Below, in pieces: positions 9,947-20,859 of a stretch of 64,000 nucleotides of DNA. Location of the stretch: assembly GCA_030015575.1 (NCBI GenBank), contig CM057346.1, forward strand, positions 561,044,315 through 561,108,314. The letters are read 5' to 3'. The notes below the pieces were generated by a model that saw only the letters and a program-made list of their open reading frames with translations, was not told the origin of the DNA and did no database searches. Both the position numbers and the translations under genes were made by a program. Position 1 is the first letter of the stretch; each line of letters opens with the position of its first letter. Source of the stretch: Agapanthus africanus. Its lineage: Eukaryota; Streptophyta; Magnoliopsida; Asparagales; Amaryllidaceae.

Positions 9947-10277
9947 CTACACACTCGATCAACTGCACGACCCTGTCTAGTTTCTGGGACATACACACTG
10001 GGAATGGGAAAATTATAGCTAGTAAGGAAGGTAGAGATTGTACAGTTGTTGTTTGCGGACGGGAGCTTTTTGCAGACTTCTTGGGGATAGATACGGGCAG
10101 TGATGAGGTTGTCTTGGGGATGGATTTTCTTGGCACTTTCCACGCCCACATTGGCTGTAGGGCAAGGAAGGTAATTTCCAGATTCCCGGACATCCTAAGT
10201 TTACTTTCATTGGAGAAAGAAGTTCTGTCGGGCCAGTCGAGTTTAGGGCTAGGCCGACGAACAGTGTTCTTGCGGCT
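9947..10277 (+). pseudogene. Tekay-A protease remainder and PR-RT linker
   Basis: After a frameshift near 9930 the plus strand continues with VVLGMDFLGTF and [11 protein letters not shown], typical of the retropepsin C-terminal half and the linker before RT. A second shift near 10190 moves the linker into the frame that leads into RT. No start codon is meaningful here. The segment is dead. Confidence 0.75.
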
Positions 10278-10782
10278 ATGGTAGTGGAGAGTGATGAAGA
10301 GCCGGCAGTCGTCCGCGACATTATGGATGTGTTTGAAGACATTTCGGGCTTACCACCGAAGCGAGATGTGGAGTTTGCGTTTGACCTTACTCCTGGTGCA
10401 ACGCCAGTATCAAAAGCTGACTATGCAATGGCACCAGTAGAAGTGGAGGGAGTTAAGAAACAAGTGAGTGAATTACTCGAGAAGGGATGGCTTCGAAGCA
10501 GCAACTCACCGTGGGGAACTCCAGTTCTCTTAGTGAAGAAGAAGGATCGCACTGCCGACGCTGAGACAAGAGAAGTTATTTGCGAAAGTGAGTAAGTGCG
10601 AATTCTGGTTGGAAGAAGTGAGGTTTCTGGGGCATGTCGTGTCCGGCGATAGAATCGCCGTTGATCCCGAGAAGATAGCAGCAGTTCGAGATTGGCCTGT
10701 TCCAAAGAATGTTGCGGAGATAAGGAGTTTTCTTGGACTCGCCGGATACTACAGAAGATTTGTGGAGAACTTCGCTCGTTAG
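10278..10782 (+). pseudogene. Tekay-A reverse transcriptase, catalytic core deleted
   Basis: RT starts with the [19 protein letters not shown] block, the [11 protein letters not shown] region, [21 protein letters not shown], and then breaks at about 10547. Tekay-B has about 370 bp more at this point, covering the CIDYREL motif, the LDLRSGYHQ block and the xxDD catalytic motif. In Tekay-A the sequence jumps to the segment before [19 protein letters not shown]. The junction shows GAT microhomology. The thumb/connection region ([13 protein letters not shown]) remains but in a shifted frame. The polymerase cannot work because both catalytic aspartates of the xxDD motif are gone. Confidence 0.92.
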
Positions 10783-11280
10783 CTGAGCCGTTAACCAAGC
10801 TTACGCGTAAGGAGGTACCGTTTGTTTGGACAGATGGATGTGCATTGGCCTTCGAGACGTTGAAGCAGAAGTTGATAACCGCCCCTATCCTAACCGTACC
10901 GGATGATTCAGGAGGACTGGTGATTCACAGCGACGCATCTGGAAAAGGATTGGGATGTGTTTTGATGCAGAATGGGAAAGTCGTCGCTTACGCATCAAGA
11001 CAGCTGAAGACTCATGAGCAGAACTATCCGACTCATGACTTAGAGCTTGCAGCCGTGATCTTCGCCCTGAAGATTTGGAGACACTACCTTTTGGGCGAGA
11101 GAGTTGAAGTCTTTACGGATCACAAGAGTTTGAAGTATGTGTTCACTCAGAAGGAGTTGAACATGAGGCAACGCAGATGGTTGGAGCTGATGGCCGACTA
11201 CGACCTTGATCTTAAGTACCACCCGGGAAAAGTTAACGTCGTGCCAGATGCGCTAGGTCGGTTACCAGCAATTCAGGTGT
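10783..11280 (+). pseudogene. Tekay-A RNase H domain
   Basis: The frame open from 10692 to 11819 carries [14 protein letters not shown], then the RNase H residues [11 protein letters not shown] (Asp), HDLELAAV (Glu), FTDHKSLKY (Asp) and a final VPDALGR (Asp). The domain itself therefore looks intact and in frame. It runs directly into integrase without a stop. It is called a pseudogene because the frame cannot be reached from gag or RT without crossing frameshifts. Confidence 0.88.
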
Positions 11281-12650
11281 TGACTGCACAGAGAGAGATC
11301 ATTGAGGAGTTTCGGAGATTTGACTTGGAGGTTGTGCTACCGCGTGCTACAGGACAGTTGATGCAGTTGCAAGTACAATCGTCCTTAGTTGAGAAGATTA
11401 AAGCGGCGCAATCGCAGGATCCTAGACCGCAAAAGTTTCGAGAGCAGGTTGGAGCTGGACTACGAACCGATTTACTGATCCATGAAGACGGTTCGTTGAG
11501 ATATGGTAGCCGTGTGTGTGTGCCAAAAGGAGATGTGCGTGAAGAGCTTATGAAGGAGGCACACAGTTCAGCTTACTCTGTACATCCAGGAGGGACAAAG
11601 ATGTACCGAGATATTCGACAGCATTTCTGGTGGGAAGGTTTGAAACGGGAAATCGCTCGCTTCGTGGCTAAGTGCTTGGTGTGTCAGCAAGTCAAGGCTG
11701 AACACCAAAGGGTTGCTGGTTTGTTGCAACCACTTCCGATTCCTCAATGGAAGTGGGAACATATAACCATGGTTTTCGTGACGGCTTTACCGCGAGTCCA
11801 AAGGGTAACAGTGCAGTAAGGGTGATTGTCGATCGGTTGACCAAGGCAGCTCACTTTATTCCTTTTCGGGTTGGTCAACCGACGGAGACTTTGGCAGAGC
11901 GGTACATGCAGGAGATTGTCAGATTGCATGGAGTACCGGTAAGCATCGTGTCCGATCGGGACACTCGGTTCTTGTCACACTTTTGGAGGAGTTTACAAGA
12001 AAGTTTGGGGACTCGATTGAAGTTTAGCACAGCTTATCATCCTCAGACTGACGGACAATCAGAGAGAACGATCTAGACCCTTGAAGATATGTTGAGGGCT
12101 TGCATGTGGGACTTCAAAGGTTCTTGGGAAGATCATCTACACCTGGTGGAGTTTTCGTACAACAACAGCTTTCAAGCAACTATTCAGATGGCCCCGTTTG
12201 AAGCTCTGTATGGTCGTAAGTGCCGTTCACCTGTTTGTTGGGATGATGTTGGTGAACGAAGGTTACTAGGACCAGATTTGGTGGTGCAGACAGTCGAGAA
12301 GGTGAATACAATCAGGAAGCATATGAAGGCAGCTCAAGACAGACAGAAAAGTTGGGCCGACACGTCAAGAAGACCTCTAGAGTTCGCCGTGGGTGATTTG
12401 GTATTCCTGAAGATATCACCGACTAGAGGGGTGATTCGCTTTGGAAGTCGGGGAAAGCTTAGTCCCGATTCGTTGGACCCTTCGAAGTATTGGAGCGTGT
12501 TGGAGAGGTATCGTACCGGTTGGCGTTACCACCGTCATTAGCAGGAGTTCACGATGTGTTTCATGTGTCTCAACTACGGAGGTACGTTCGGGATGAGACT
12601 CATGTCTTGGATCATTCGGAGTTGACCGTCCGGGAGGACCTGACTTTTGA
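11281..12650 (+). pseudogene. Tekay-A integrase, catalytic Asp lost
   Basis: The zinc-binding part is present ([17 protein letters not shown] and [11 protein letters not shown]). The catalytic core follows, but the first DDE Asp, in the MDFVTALP block, is Val (codon GTT at 11772-11774; Tekay-B keeps Asp). A 1-bp loss near 11795 shifts the frame. A TAG at 12074-12076 replaces Gln in [14 protein letters not shown]. The second Asp (SDRDTRF) and the Glu after SERTI are visible. A further frameshift lies near 12470. In a live element this enzyme joins cDNA to chromosomal DNA. Confidence 0.92.
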
Positions 12651-12807
12651 GGAGCGACCAGTCGAGATCAAGGATCGAAGAGAAAAGGTTCTTAAGAACA
12701 AGGTTATCCCTCTTGTGCTAGTTTCTTGGGGTAATCGATCGCATGGAGAATCCACTTGGGAGCGAGAAGACGAGATCCGGCAGAAATTCCCTCATCCTTT
12801 CCAGTAG
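12651..12807 (+). pseudogene. Tekay-A chromodomain and pol C-terminus
   Basis: The C-terminus reads [18 protein letters not shown], then SWGN...[16 protein letters not shown], ending PFQ and a TAG stop at about 12805. This is the chromodomain layout of chromovirus integrases, with the aromatic/acidic pattern W...E.TWE.E. In this group the domain is thought to guide integration towards heterochromatin. The domain is intact in its local frame. The interior ends 58 bp before the 3' LTR. Confidence 0.85.
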
Positions 12808-12865
12808 TTAGCTATCTTGTATTCTTGGAATTTCGAGGACGAAATTCTTTTGTAGTTGGGTATGA
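12808..12865 (+). promoter_or_regulatory. Tekay-A 3' leader to LTR, weak polypurine tract
   Basis: TTTCGAGGACGAAATTCTTT, the conserved chromovirus 3' motif, is followed by GTAGTTGGGTATGA abutting the 3' LTR. The expected purine run is poor (GTAGTTGGG). Tekay-B has the same sequence, so this appears to be the family's own plus-strand primer region. Confidence 0.55.
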
Positions 12866-15773
12866 TGTAACACCCGAGCCCAATAATACTATGTATATTA
12901 CTAGTTGAGGGTTGTGGTTTGCTCATTTCCAATTTTCCTGATTTTCTGGTGTTCATTGCTAAATTTTACCCGGTTAAGTCATTTTGGCACATAACAAATT
13001 TTAACTCCGAAAATAAAATTTGAGATGTCCATCTTGGCCTACTCGTCGCCACTAGTCGCGTGGTAGCGTCCGCGTGTCGAGATTCCGTTCCGTTTGGCTA
13101 AACAGGCAAGTTTGGATGACTACGCGCGCGTGCAAGTGTCCGACTTGGGGGCATGCATTTTAATCATTAAACACCTATTTCCAAAATTTGGAACCCGCTT
13201 AAAATCATATAATTTGAATTTGGAACCTTTGGGCGCAACCCGGGCGCGATTTGGAAATGTTTCATTTTGCGCCAAAATGGCCCATTTAAATTTAATATCT
13301 GATATATATATATATTCCAATCCATTTTCCTAACAGCAAATCCTACTAAATCCTTCTCATATTTCTCCCCCGGCCAATCACGAGCTCCTATTGAGCTCGT
13401 GGGGCCCGCCTCTCTTTCCCTCAGTCTCTCTCTCTCCTCCCTCAATCTCTCTCAAATCTCTCTCTCTCTCTCTATCTCATCAACCTTTCTCTCTCTTCCC
13501 TATATTTGAAAACATGCAGCCGCCTCCTCCCCATTAATCCATCCCGAGAGAACCCCCTCAACCCTAACCCTAGCCTCCCGCAGTCTCACCGCCGGCCTCC
13601 TCGAGACCTCGCCGTCGCCGCCCTCACCACCACGACCTCCACCGCACCCACCTACCCTCTTCCTCCCGTTCTCCCGACGATCCCGCGCCTGCAACCCATT
13701 CCCAACCTCGCCTCCACCCTCGTAGACCTCGCCGTCGACGTCGCCTCTCACCGTCGACGCCTCCCACGACTCCCTCTCACCCTCCTCGTCGAGACCTCGT
13801 CGTCGTTTCCCTCCTCCCCTCGCCGGAACAGCAAACCCGAGCCTTCATCCTTCGCCTGCACCTCCCCTGTTCGCCGGAGAAGCGCGCCGGCGACCTCGTC
13901 GACGCCACTCCGACCACCTCCCTGTCCCCTCGACCACCTAAGCCGACCACCACCCTCCTCCACTCGTCGCACCCCTCTCCAGCAAGCCCAGCGGCTGTTC
14001 CAGCCTTCGCAGCCACCGTCGCGGCCTCGCCGGCGTTCCAGTGCCGTCGAACCCGCCGTGGTCACCCCCTGGTGTCTCCCTGTAAGTTTCCTTCTCCTTC
14101 CTTTTGGTACAACCCCCCGCTGGTCGTTATTTTTGCGTGTATCGTATCTTGTTGCTAACTTGTTACCGATGACATTTTGCCGGAATCCGACCGTGCCGTC
14201 TGACGAACCCGACGCTCCAGCGAAGTCCCCTGGTCCGTGTGATCCCGTTGACCTCTGTTGGGACTCGATCCGTGGCCCGTGCTTCCATATCGCAGTTTCT
14301 GCCGACATCGCATCCGTGTTTCGGTTTGCGGAACCGCCGAGGCAAGTATCCGAATACTTGCTTTAACATTCTACAACTTAATCATCATGCTATAACCACA
14401 CCACTATTATAACATCGATACCTTTTATAACTTAGAATTGCTAGTCACAATTATCCGTAACTTTAAATCAATGAAATCATTGCTCGTATTAACCGGTCTG
14501 CTATTAATTCACACCTATCTAATCAAACCAAGTAGATCATCCCCACTTCATTTGTTAAAATCACTCATGAGACAATTATTATGCTTAGTTCAAATTCATG
14601 TAACTCCATTGCGTATATTATCGATATTGTTTCGTCTTGTGGCTATTGCACCTCAAAGGTGCGTGAACCGGATTAATATGAAAATACAAACATCACTGTG
14701 TTCACATAGAATAATATTTGTTATTTACTGTTTCCTGCTACTGTTCATTATTTGTTACTATACCTGTTATCATCATATACCTGATTGCATTACATATTGA
14801 CCGATCTTGATACACCTGACACATGTACTGATACACCGGACACAACACCCTGTACATATCGACTCTACCTGTTGAAAGTAACCTGACCTGTTACCTGATC
14901 TCATGCCTAATGCCGACAAACCTAACCATTCCTGCTGTCGATCCAGACAGACCTACCTTTACTTGACTTGTGTTGGTATTAGTCCTTGACTACTGAATAC
15001 CTGACTGACATACATAGCTTGGGGGTATGGGGAAATCAAAGGTGAAACCGACTTGTAACTCAACAGTTCGATACATTGTTCTGATCAGTCTTACGGGCTT
15101 GGCCAGCTCCGGAGTGTTGATGCTGACATCACTCATCTATCCTACTACCTTTTACTGCTTAGCGGCACGTCTCGGATTCAGCCCCGAGGATCATGACCGT
15201 GGTCCCGGGCACGCACGGGATACTATTGAGTTACATCGACGATTCATCAATTGGTTTCAAAGACTATAGAGTAGAAAACCTGATAGGACAGTTTAGTCAC
15301 CTTTGCACTTTACCCTGCTTGTTACTTCTTATTGCTGCTTTATTCATGTTCATGCTTGCATTGTTTATTACCATGTTTATGCTATATACTTGATATCATG
15401 ACGCGCTGACGTCTGGGTTTTGCATGGCCCAGATTCCGTACCTTTGTCGTCGACCGAGCAGGAGTACTTCAGCCAGCCGGCTGAACTGTGAGTTCTTTAG
15501 AGTTTAGTTTATTTATGTCATTTCATTTCCAGATGTGAGCCCGCATTATGGGACATACTGTTTACTCATTGTATTGGATCATTAGCTTCCGCACTTATTG
15601 TTTATTGATTCCTGTTATTATGGATTTGGACATGTATTTAGTTTATTTTATCTTGTTCTTGATATCTTTACAACCGTAATGTGACTGTGGATGGATACTT
15701 CCTACCCACAGGTAGCATGGTTGGCTATGTCACGTGCCCAAATCTTGCGTACTCTGGGAAGCGGGGCGTGACA
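12866..15773 (+). repeat. Tekay-A 3' LTR
   Basis: A 2908-bp near-perfect copy of 6118-9026. Differences seen by eye include short CT and TA microsatellite length changes, one C indel near 13405 and about a dozen scattered substitutions. The right flank ATAGT (15774-15778) completes the target duplication. Confidence 0.95.
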
Positions 15774-16849
15774 ATAGTGGCTATTGGGGGTAAGGCACCT
15801 ATCCCATTAAGAATGTATAAAGTATACACTCATTCACTTGTGTTTTCATCCGTTTCGAGAAAATTTCGGCAACTCCTCCCCGCTGTTATCCGAGTACACT
15901 GTAATAGAACAGATAATTGTTTCAATGTTGTCAAACAATATTGAAACAAGCATCTAATCTATCGTTGTACATAGAGAACCAGCGGAAAGGTGCCGACGAA
16001 ATATCTTGAAATGAATAAAAAACAAAAGTGAATGTAGATGTCTTTTTTATATATTCCTAACTTGTCCACACAGGTCAAATCTATCGGTTATCATACGATT
16101 GAATATTAATTCTCGTCACATAGACTACACGACGGTTGTTAGAAACCGAACGATACCGTCCGATATTTAACAAACTTCGTATAATTTTATGTCATGACGA
16201 ACATCGCACGTATGTTAACCGACAGACGGGAACTAAGTCGCGTTTTGATTTTGACATATGATTAGCGACGATGATATGAAAATTTCATATTTTCATTGAG
16301 TATCATACACACAAGTTTAATATTTAATTCGAACTAGTTTTACGTTTACGTTTCGATTTCAATGTGTTGAAATTTTTATCTTAGGGTAAAGTTTTTAAAA
16401 CTTAAGGTTTTCTTAATCGGGTTTAAAATTTTGGATTAAAAATTTTGGATTTAGGGTTGAGATTAGGGTGGTATTTGAAAATAGTTCAATGTAAAGAATA
16501 ATGATCAAAAATGAATTATGGTTTGGCTTTGTACGTGTGTATGTGTCTGTGCGCACGCGCGCGCGCATGTTTGTGTATGTGTATGCTTGTGCGTGTATGT
16601 ATCTTTCTGTATATTACACTAAAATACCCTTAACCATTGGAGGGTTATCACAAAACTACTTTAACAAATTTAAATAAACAACTCATATTCTTAAATTAAC
16701 TAAATATAAAATTCACTAAAATACCCTTAATTATTGTTGTTTTTCACTAAGCTATGATTAAGTTTTTTAGTATACACCCCTTCACTCAAATTTATTTTTT
16801 TACACTAAAATTCTCTTAACTTTTGTAACCATGTCACTAAAATATCCTT

Positions 16850-17165
16850 AACTATTCTTTCATTTCACTAAACTATCTATCCTTAACCCTTACCCTAACC
16901 TTAACCCCAACCCCTAACGTTAACCCAAAACCCTAACTCCTAATTAACAACCCTAACCACTGACCCTAACCCAAACCCAAAACCCTAACTCAGTCCCTAA
17001 CCCTAACCTTAACCTCCTAATTAACAACCCTGACCACTGACCCTAACCCAAAACCCTCACTCAATCCCTAACCCTAACTCAATCCCTAACCCTATCCCTA
17101 ACACCTAGCTAACCACTAACCCAAACCGGCCGGCGGCCTTAACCTAACCCTAACCCTAACCAATC
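16850..17165 (-). repeat. Interstitial telomere-like CCCTAA/TTAGGG repeats within CACTA-1
   Basis: Irregular runs of CCCTAACC occur here, with CTTAACC and AACCCAAAACCCT variants. The same kind of GGGTTAGGG block lies at the same relative place in CACTA-D (about 40040-40120) and CACTA-C (about 25010-25230). It therefore belongs to the transposon family and is not a chromosome end. Confidence 0.85.
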
Positions 17166-17769
17166 CAACAACAATAAATAACATGAACAACAACAATGAA
17201 TAATCTACAGATTTTAACCACAACAATTCAAGAAATCAAAAAATTTATAAAATCAAAATTAACCAAATTAAATCACAAATTAACACTAACCTGTTGACGA
17301 TCAAAGGAGCAGCGACGGCCACGGAGCTCGGGTCGACCGGCGGAGAGCGGCAGGGGCGGCGATAGTAGCTAGGAAAAAATAAAGATATAAAAAAAATTTA
17401 GGTAATGCAAAAAATTCTAAATTTAACCGGAAAATATTAACAGTTTATACTTACCAATTGATGATGCCGGTGATCTTCGACGACGACCTAGGGACGGCGG
17501 AGAATTCTGCCGACGATGACGACGACCTAGGGTTCAATCGATGGGGTCGTGGCTTCGATAGGAACAGAGAGGAGAGGGCTTCGACGGGACCAGGCCTTCG
17601 AAAGTCCCAGGGATGCGAGATGGCGAGGCAGAGCTCGGCTAAGAAGGACGGAGATTTAGGAAAACGAGGGAAGAAAAAAATTTGGGGGAAAGATATGCTC
17701 GGATGGGAGGAAAGGGGGAAATTTGGGTTTTAATCAAGGGCGGCTAGTGGGGCCCGCCACTTACTGCAA

Positions 17770-17879
17770 TTGGTCATGGTTAAATCCGTGACCAATTCTT
17801 TTACGACCGTGACTCTAAAACGGTCACGGTTTAAACCATGACTAAATTCTCGTTACCTTTGAGCACTTTTGTAGCAGTG
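17770..17879 (-). repeat. CACTA-1 terminal and subterminal repeats
   Basis: The terminus reads, on the minus strand, CACTGCTACAAAAGTGCTC. It closely resembles the D terminus CACTACTATAAAAATGTTC at 39325. Behind it are opposed GTCACGGT and ACCGTGAC motifs (for example 17806-17831), the kind of repeated sites that bind the TnpA-type protein in En/Spm elements. A 3-bp TAG follows at 17880. Confidence 0.8.
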
Positions 17880-19439
17880 TAGGGAGCTAAAGAGTACAAA
17901 ATTTGAATAAAAAAATTATCCAGCCAAATCCAGCCTGTGTGCCAAAGTTCGAGGAGGTCCGACCATTACAGTCTTGTTGTTCCTGAGAGCAGTTAGTTTT
18001 TGGATAGTTGCACCTGAGTAGGCCGAATTTGTTTTAAGTTTCGTGTTCAAGAAAGCATATCAACCCTCCATCTTTCATCGTTTCATTGTAGATAAGATTT
18101 CAGAACCCCAATTTCAATTTCGTCGTCCAATCTGCTCCTCTACACCATCACACATTTAACTCTTGTCACAAAGGTATCTATGTTCTCTCTCTCGAAAAGA
18201 CGAAGTAACTTTTAGGGAGCAATAATCATCGAATTAACAATTTTCATATTCCAATTTTTGCCTTTAACAAGATCATATGGTTTAAAAATACTAAAACCGC
18301 TATCAAAGATAAGACTTATATACTATTAAGAATGTATAAAGTATATACACATGCACTTATGATTTCATCCAATCTGCTGTTGTGCCGGTACACAAAAATA
18401 AACGAGACGAACATCTCATAGCACGCATATGCCCGATGCTGTGCGGGAACACTGCAATAAACGAGATGTACATCTCATAGCATTTATTTATATCAACATC
18501 AAGCAACTTCAGATGCATGTGATCACCGTAGCACTGCCTGGAATCTCACGTATACCCCTCTTTCATGAGCTCAAAGATTTAGGGGTTTGTCTTCTTCTTC
18601 TCAATAATGTGGTGCCCTCTGTTCACAATAGGGAGGAATCCTCGTACAACCTATAGGAATTGAATGGTGACAAAACAAACTCATATATATGAAGATGTTG
18701 GTTACCATGTTCCTTAGGCACAACTTAAAGAACTATTATACCTTTTAAAATCTATCCATGCCTCCACCATAAAATGACCAATAGACGGTTGATAAATTTT
18801 ATTATCTAAAATGCATCAGAAACAAATCAGGCGCAATTTAATTGCACTTGGCACATCTATCTTGTGCATAATTCACAACCAGAATATTTGAACTGCATTA
18901 TATCTTTTTATCAGGTTGACATGCCTAACATATATGCATAACTTGAGCTATGTTGCATTTTAAACGGATTATACATTCGGCAATCAAATAGAAAACTCGT
19001 ATTTTACAATTTTTATAAACTTTCGTATTCGGTTATTTGTTAATATTATCTTTTCAACAGAGAGACAAATATATAGATATAAACGTACTCTAGCTTGCAA
19101 GTACATGCAATTGTATCCGATCATAGCTTATTGGCCGACCATTTCTCTGTTGAAACCATTTGTTTTTTGATCCGGCTCGACCCGGACGGTGAAACCTTCG
19201 CTTGCCAATAGAATCAATGCTGGTTAAGAAGCTAAAACAAAACACATGCATGCATGATCCTGCGGAGCACTGAAAACATTCAATGTAGATGAAATGACTA
19301 GACCAAAAACCAAAGTACACTTTCTTGTACTGAATCTTTGGCTCTTTGCTGTAGATCACCAGCTATAAATCGTGCCCAACGCTTATGCTTAATTTCTCCA
19401 CAACAATTGAATTTTGTTGGGCAGAGAGAGAGACGGAGA
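17880..19439. other. Probable host intergenic DNA upstream of MIR319
   Basis: No coding region is supported. A short piece around 18325-18400 (ATTAAGAATGTATAAAGTAT, ATGATTTCATCC) echoes the CACTA 5' region, so a CACTA fragment lies here. A ~28-bp direct repeat (AATAAACGAGA.G.ACATCTC) occurs at about 18403 and 18455. The proximal part should contain the MIR319 promoter. A TATA-like ATATATAGATATAAA at about 19069 is one candidate, but this is weak. Confidence 0.5.
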
Positions 19440-19662
19440 GAGGGAGGGAGGGGAGCTCCATTCAGTCCAATTCAAGGGGTTGGGTCGAGGTTAGAGCTGC
19501 CACTTCATGGATTATGGCCAAGCCTTGCTGCTTTCCATGCTTCACAAATTAGAGAGAGAGAGAGCATAAGTTTTGGCCAGTGCATGAAGTGGGAGCAACT
19601 CCTTCCTCTCTCTTAGCTCTTTGATTGGACTGAAGGGAGCTCCAATACAATCCCCATGCATC
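19440..19662 (+). ncRNA. MIR319: MIR319 family microRNA precursor
   Basis: The 3' arm contains TTGGACTGAAGGGAGCTCC (19625-19643), identical to the 19-nt core of the conserved plant miR319. The 5' arm at 19452-19471 (GGAGCTCCATTCAGTCCAAT) is complementary to it with one mismatch. A second duplex lies further in: GCCACTTCATGGATTATGG (about 19498-19517) pairs with the complement of CCAGTGCATGAAGTGGGA (about 19576-19594). That long, two-duplex foldback of ~220 nt is the known shape of MIR319/MIR159 precursors, which are diced from loop to base. By family knowledge the mature RNA directs cleavage of TCP transcription-factor mRNAs that control leaf and flower growth. The bases after the core are AA rather than the common CU. 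GA-rich tracts lie in the base and the loop. It is the only likely functional host gene in the window. Confidence 0.93.
19625..19645 (+). ncRNA. miR319: Predicted mature miR319
   Basis: A 21-nt product is expected from the 3' arm, starting with T as AGO1-loaded miRNAs usually do. It differs from the classic miR319a only in the last two bases (AA here). The exact 3' end is inferred from the family, not observed. Confidence 0.85.
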
Positions 19663-19687
19663 AATTTTATATCATAATTTCTCTTTT

Positions 19688-19689
<2 letters not shown>

Positions 19690-19738
<49 letters not shown>
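19690..19738. repeat. (TA)n microsatellite just downstream of MIR319
   Basis: About 24 TA dinucleotides run without interruption, only ~30 bp past the foldback. No other feature is seen here. Confidence 0.95.
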
Positions 19739-19743
<5 letters not shown>

Positions 19744-20859
19744 ATGCATGATTAAGTAATAAGTAATAATAAGTTTTGATTTTTTTTTTAATGCAGTTCT
19801 GATGCAAGAAAATAAGTAGGGTTGTCCGAGTTGGAGATAAAGAATGATTGAATTAGAGTATCTATACTCTTTGGAGAAACGAAAATTCTGTCATGGTATT
19901 CTGAGAACCAGGATGTTGCACTCATTTGGAGATGGTTCATCATGACAGCCTGCCTAATACTTTGTCGCACATCTTTGTTGGAGCTTTACTTCATAATACA
20001 CCATTTGGATGGAAAAGACAAAAATAAAATATTGTGTCTTTACCTCTTAATATTGTACAATAGCAAAACTAGCTCTTATGGTAGAAATTTTTGCAATAAT
20101 AGATGAACTTTATGTGTTTCTTTACTTGATATAAGTATTGGTAACTAAGAGCAAATGGCATTTGTTTGTTGGTTTCAGTTGAATTTTTCAATGTTTCTTC
20201 TCAATTTTAGATAGTAATTAAAATGTAATTATGTTGATGGATTGTTAATCACTCGGTGCTTGTAATCGCGTGACTCCACAATATTTTACCATGGATTGTG
20301 CTCGCCCCTGGCCCCATTTTTCTCAATAACTATCTCATACTTCAAAATTATCAAAAACTTCCTTGAATGTTCACAATCGTTAAAAGATTTCCCCATGCAT
20401 TCTTGTTTATCTATGATGTGAATACCTTTCTTCGTCGTCCAAATCTCAAACCTGATCCAAGCTCAAAATGTTCTCTCTTTTTTTTTTCCTTTCCCCAAGC
20501 CAATCCCCTCACCCTTGTGTTGCTCAAATTTCATTATCTCAATAAAGCAACAAATCTATAGTAGGAAAATATCATGAAAATATCTTAGTATGTGATGATT
20601 CATAAAATAGGATGGTTGGGACGTTTTAGGTGGTGATGCGTTTGGCAGGAGGTGAGGATACGGGGCATAGATGTGAGTTAAAATGGAGGTAAGAAGAAGA
20701 AAAGTGAAAAAAGGAAAAGAAATATCATATTAATTTAAATGTTTATTATTGTATGATTTGTAAGTTGTAATATCTCATATTATAAACTTCATATGTAAAA
20801 TACACGAAAAATTAACTTGCAAATAATTCAGCATTTTTCTTAAGATTTTCATTATTTTT
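19739..20859. other. AT-rich unique DNA, nothing recognised
   Basis: I see no open frame with family character, no terminal repeats and no RNA gene. It may include the 3' part of the MIR319 primary transcript. Confidence 0.5.

Larger units (their letters stand above)
6118..15773 (+). mobile_element. Tekay-A: complete-ended Ty3/gypsy chromovirus (Tekay/Del-like), defective interior
   Basis: The element is bounded by two ~2.9 kb LTRs (6118-9026 and 12866-15773) that begin TGTAACACCCGAGCCC and end GCGGGGCGTGACA. It is flanked by a perfect 5-bp duplication ATAGT (6113-6117, 15774-15778). The interior is only ~3.84 kb. It holds gag/zinc-knuckle, protease, partial RT, RNase H, integrase and a C-terminal chromodomain, in that order, which places it among chromoviruses; long LTRs and chromodomain type fit Tekay/Del. 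The gag core and the RT catalytic core are deleted, and there are frameshifts and a nonsense codon. I count about a dozen substitutions and a few microsatellite indels between the LTRs, so the insertion is young. Confidence 0.95.
314..17879 (-). mobile_element. CACTA-1: En/Spm-type DNA transposon, 5' half and most of transposase, nested insertions
   Basis: The element reads on the minus strand. Its 5' terminus is at 17879, where the reverse complement begins CACTGCTACAAAAG, a CACTA-type inverted terminus. Behind it lie subterminal ACCGTGAC/GTCACGGT repeats. The body is interrupted twice: by a solo LTR (2728-5461) and by Tekay-A (6118-15773). Removing both joins transposase segments that match CACTA-D (39325 onward) in order. 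The 3' end of the element is left of the window or lost at the family-F LTR boundary at 313. The 3-bp duplication partner of TAG (17880-17882) cannot be checked. Confidence 0.85.
15774..17879 (-). other. CACTA-1 5' region (untranslated, repeat-rich) to terminus
   Basis: This region matches the 5' region of CACTA-D (39325-41230) and CACTA-C (24360-25677 plus 35781-36240) in reverse complement. Shared marks are the CCCATTAAGAATGTATAAAG block (15810), a GTGTACTCGG-type block (15890), AATATGAAATTTTCAT, a purine/pyrimidine microsatellite (16535-16610), telomere-like CCCTAA repeats (16850-17165) and a GC-rich block (17290-17700). No protein is supported. By position it is the 5' leader, with intron(s), of the transposase transcript. 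Confidence 0.75.

Noticed and set aside
16850..17165. A true chromosome end
   Set aside because: Irregular CCCTAA repeats recur at the same place in three CACTA elements and unique sequence continues on both sides.
17458..17733. 91-codon acidic frame on the plus strand
   Set aside because: It is the antisense of the GC-rich CACTA-1 leader; no counterpart frame is conserved in CACTA-C or -D.
19338..19616. 92-codon frame overlapping the MIR319 foldback
   Set aside because: It reads through both arms of the hairpin and has no recognisable family; the foldback explains the sequence.
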